DNA from: Saprospiraceae bacterium
GTDB taxonomy: Bacteria; Bacteroidota; Bacteroidia; Chitinophagales; Saprospiraceae
Reading direction: 5' to 3'
Length of the DNA: 64,000 bases
Assembly (NCBI GenBank): GCA_958295895.1
Contig: CATQHI010000026.1
Span: forward strand, 45,206 to 109,205
The stretch's first letter is position 1. Each line of letters opens with the position of its first letter. The notes under the pieces are model-generated. The model had not been told where the DNA came from. It did not search any database and saw only the letters and a list, made by a program, of their open reading frames with translations. A program made the position numbers and the translations under genes. This document shows, one piece after another, positions 63,337 to 64,000 of this stretch.

Positions 63337-64000
63337 ATGACTCTCGCTATTCCGCGCATTTCCATTTACCCTTATGTCCTAGCTTTAGCAGTATCCCTGA
63401 GCCTCATCGGGATGCTGCAGGATATACTCCATGCCCTCGTACGGGGATATGCCTACTATACCTCGGAGTCCCTTCTATTCAGCTCGTTCTGGTCGCTCTT
63501 CCCCCTTATCTTTCTGGGGCAACGGGCTATCTTTTCCCGACCGGGAATGGTCATGAAAGGATACGCCCGGCGATGGTTGCTCGCTACCGTTTGCTGCGCC
63601 ACCCTGCACCTGTTGCTGTTCCCCGCCGTGGTACACCTGGGGTCCGCCCTATTCCTGGACCACACTTTTTACTTCGCGACCGGGCTCCGGTACGCGGTTG
63701 CCGAGGACCTATACGTATGCTTGATCGGTTACGGGTTATTGATCGGCTGGCCTCTTGCAGGTGGCGGCCGGGTTAGACAGCCGCTCCCCCCGACTTCCCC
63801 CGCACCTGCGGCCCCGCCCACTTTGGCCGTTCGGTCCGGACGGACGATCACGGTGGTGCAGATAAACAAACTGTGGTATGCGCGGTCCGCAAAGCCCTAC
63901 GTCTCCCTACACTCCGCCGGGAAAAAGCAACTGCTCGATCGGTCATTGGCACAACTGGAGCAGGAACTGGTACCACAGGGCTGGGTGCGGATCCACAAGT
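63337..64000 (+). CDS. LytTR-type regulator with membrane N-terminus (partial)
   Basis: The gene starts at ATG 63337 and runs off the window after about 221 residues. Four hydrophobic segments fill residues 10-135 (YPYVLALAVSLSLIGMLQDI, then LLATVCCATLHLLLFPAVVH). A Pro/Ala linker (PTSPAPAAPPT), which contains one GC-rich motif copy at 63802, leads into a LytTR DNA-binding domain: TVVQINKLWYARSAKPYVSL, LLDRSLAQLEQELV and WVRIHK. Membrane-bound LytTR proteins are common in Bacteroidota. Regulatory targets are unknown. Confidence 0.82.
   Translation, partial: MTLAIPRISIYPYVLALAVSLSLIGMLQDILHALVRGYAYYTSESLLFSSFWSLFPLIFLGQRAIFSRPGMVMKGYARRWLLATVCCATLHLLLFPAVVHLGSALFLDHTFYFATGLRYAVAEDLYVCLIGYGLLIGWPLAGGGRVRQPLPPTSPAPAAPPTLAVRSGRTITVVQINKLWYARSAKPYVSLHSAGKKQLLDRSLAQLEQELVPQGWVRIHK

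Noticed and set aside
63162..63776. A 204-codon open frame at the window end
   Set aside because: It overlaps the LytTR gene in another frame, is Pro/Arg-rich and has no motif. The LytTR frame has membrane helices and a recognisable DNA-binding domain.

Overview
The window is about 60% GC chromosomal sequence from a member of the Bacteroidota, most likely a high-GC, Lewinella-like (Saprospiria) bacterium. The lineage rests on the type IX secretion genes porX and porZ, a large secreted protein with a type IX C-terminal sorting domain, a DUF2723 membrane mannosyltransferase-type protein, and recurrent TAnnTTTG-type -7 promoter boxes with few Shine-Dalgarno sequences. The phylum is well supported; the family is inference from GC content and gene style. 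No rRNA, tRNA, CRISPR array, phage or intact insertion sequence was seen.

Layout. 0-7 kb: partial der, rnhB, a lipoprotein, a CPA1 antiporter, a CrtI-like oxidoreductase, a YefM/YoeB toxin-antitoxin pair and porX. 7-19.5 kb: M42 peptidase, a DUF2723 plus SLC12-type transporter pair, a small overlapping gene pair (possible ADP-ribosyltransferase-like protein plus EF-Tu-domain-3-like protein), cytidine deaminase, M1 peptidase, then panB-mltG. 19.5-31 kb: type IX cargo protein, MerR regulator, TPR protein, rlmN, porZ, small genes, and an ATPase (AAA_14/DUF4143) whose start codon lies in a perfect 56-bp palindrome. 31-46 kb: uvrA, a phytochrome-like histidine kinase lacking chromophore-attachment residues, a sugar isomerase-like lipoprotein, an oxidoreductase, era, cinA, an E2 acyltransferase with a methyltransferase, and alkB. 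46-64 kb: acyl-CoA dehydrogenase, a degraded Hen1/Pnkp RNA-repair locus, a rhaT plus sugar isomerase operon, sulfatase, an acyl-CoA synthetase with two frameshifts, an AraC regulator, a decayed SDR gene, a second AAA_14/DUF4143 ATPase, a small phosphatase and a partial LytTR regulator.

Most intact genes are housekeeping or general metabolism. porX (regulator), porZ (surface component) and the sorting-domain protein belong to one secretion pathway. AlkB, the acyl-CoA dehydrogenase and the broken acyl-CoA synthetase fit alkane or fatty-acid use. RhaT and the adjacent isomerase look like a deoxysugar uptake unit.

The unusual content is at DNA level. (1) A hen1 gene is fused by deletion to the tail of pnkp and also carries a frameshift. 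(2) Both AAA_14/DUF4143 ATPase genes have an inverted repeat touching the start codon. (3) An 18-base GC-rich motif recurs about 12 times, within coding linkers and near start codons. (4) Two families of structured intergenic repeats are present. (5) Many genes have the -7 box only 4-7 bases from the start codon, suggesting leaderless mRNAs. (6) Several genes in the last third are broken; whether by real decay or sequence error needs read-level checking.
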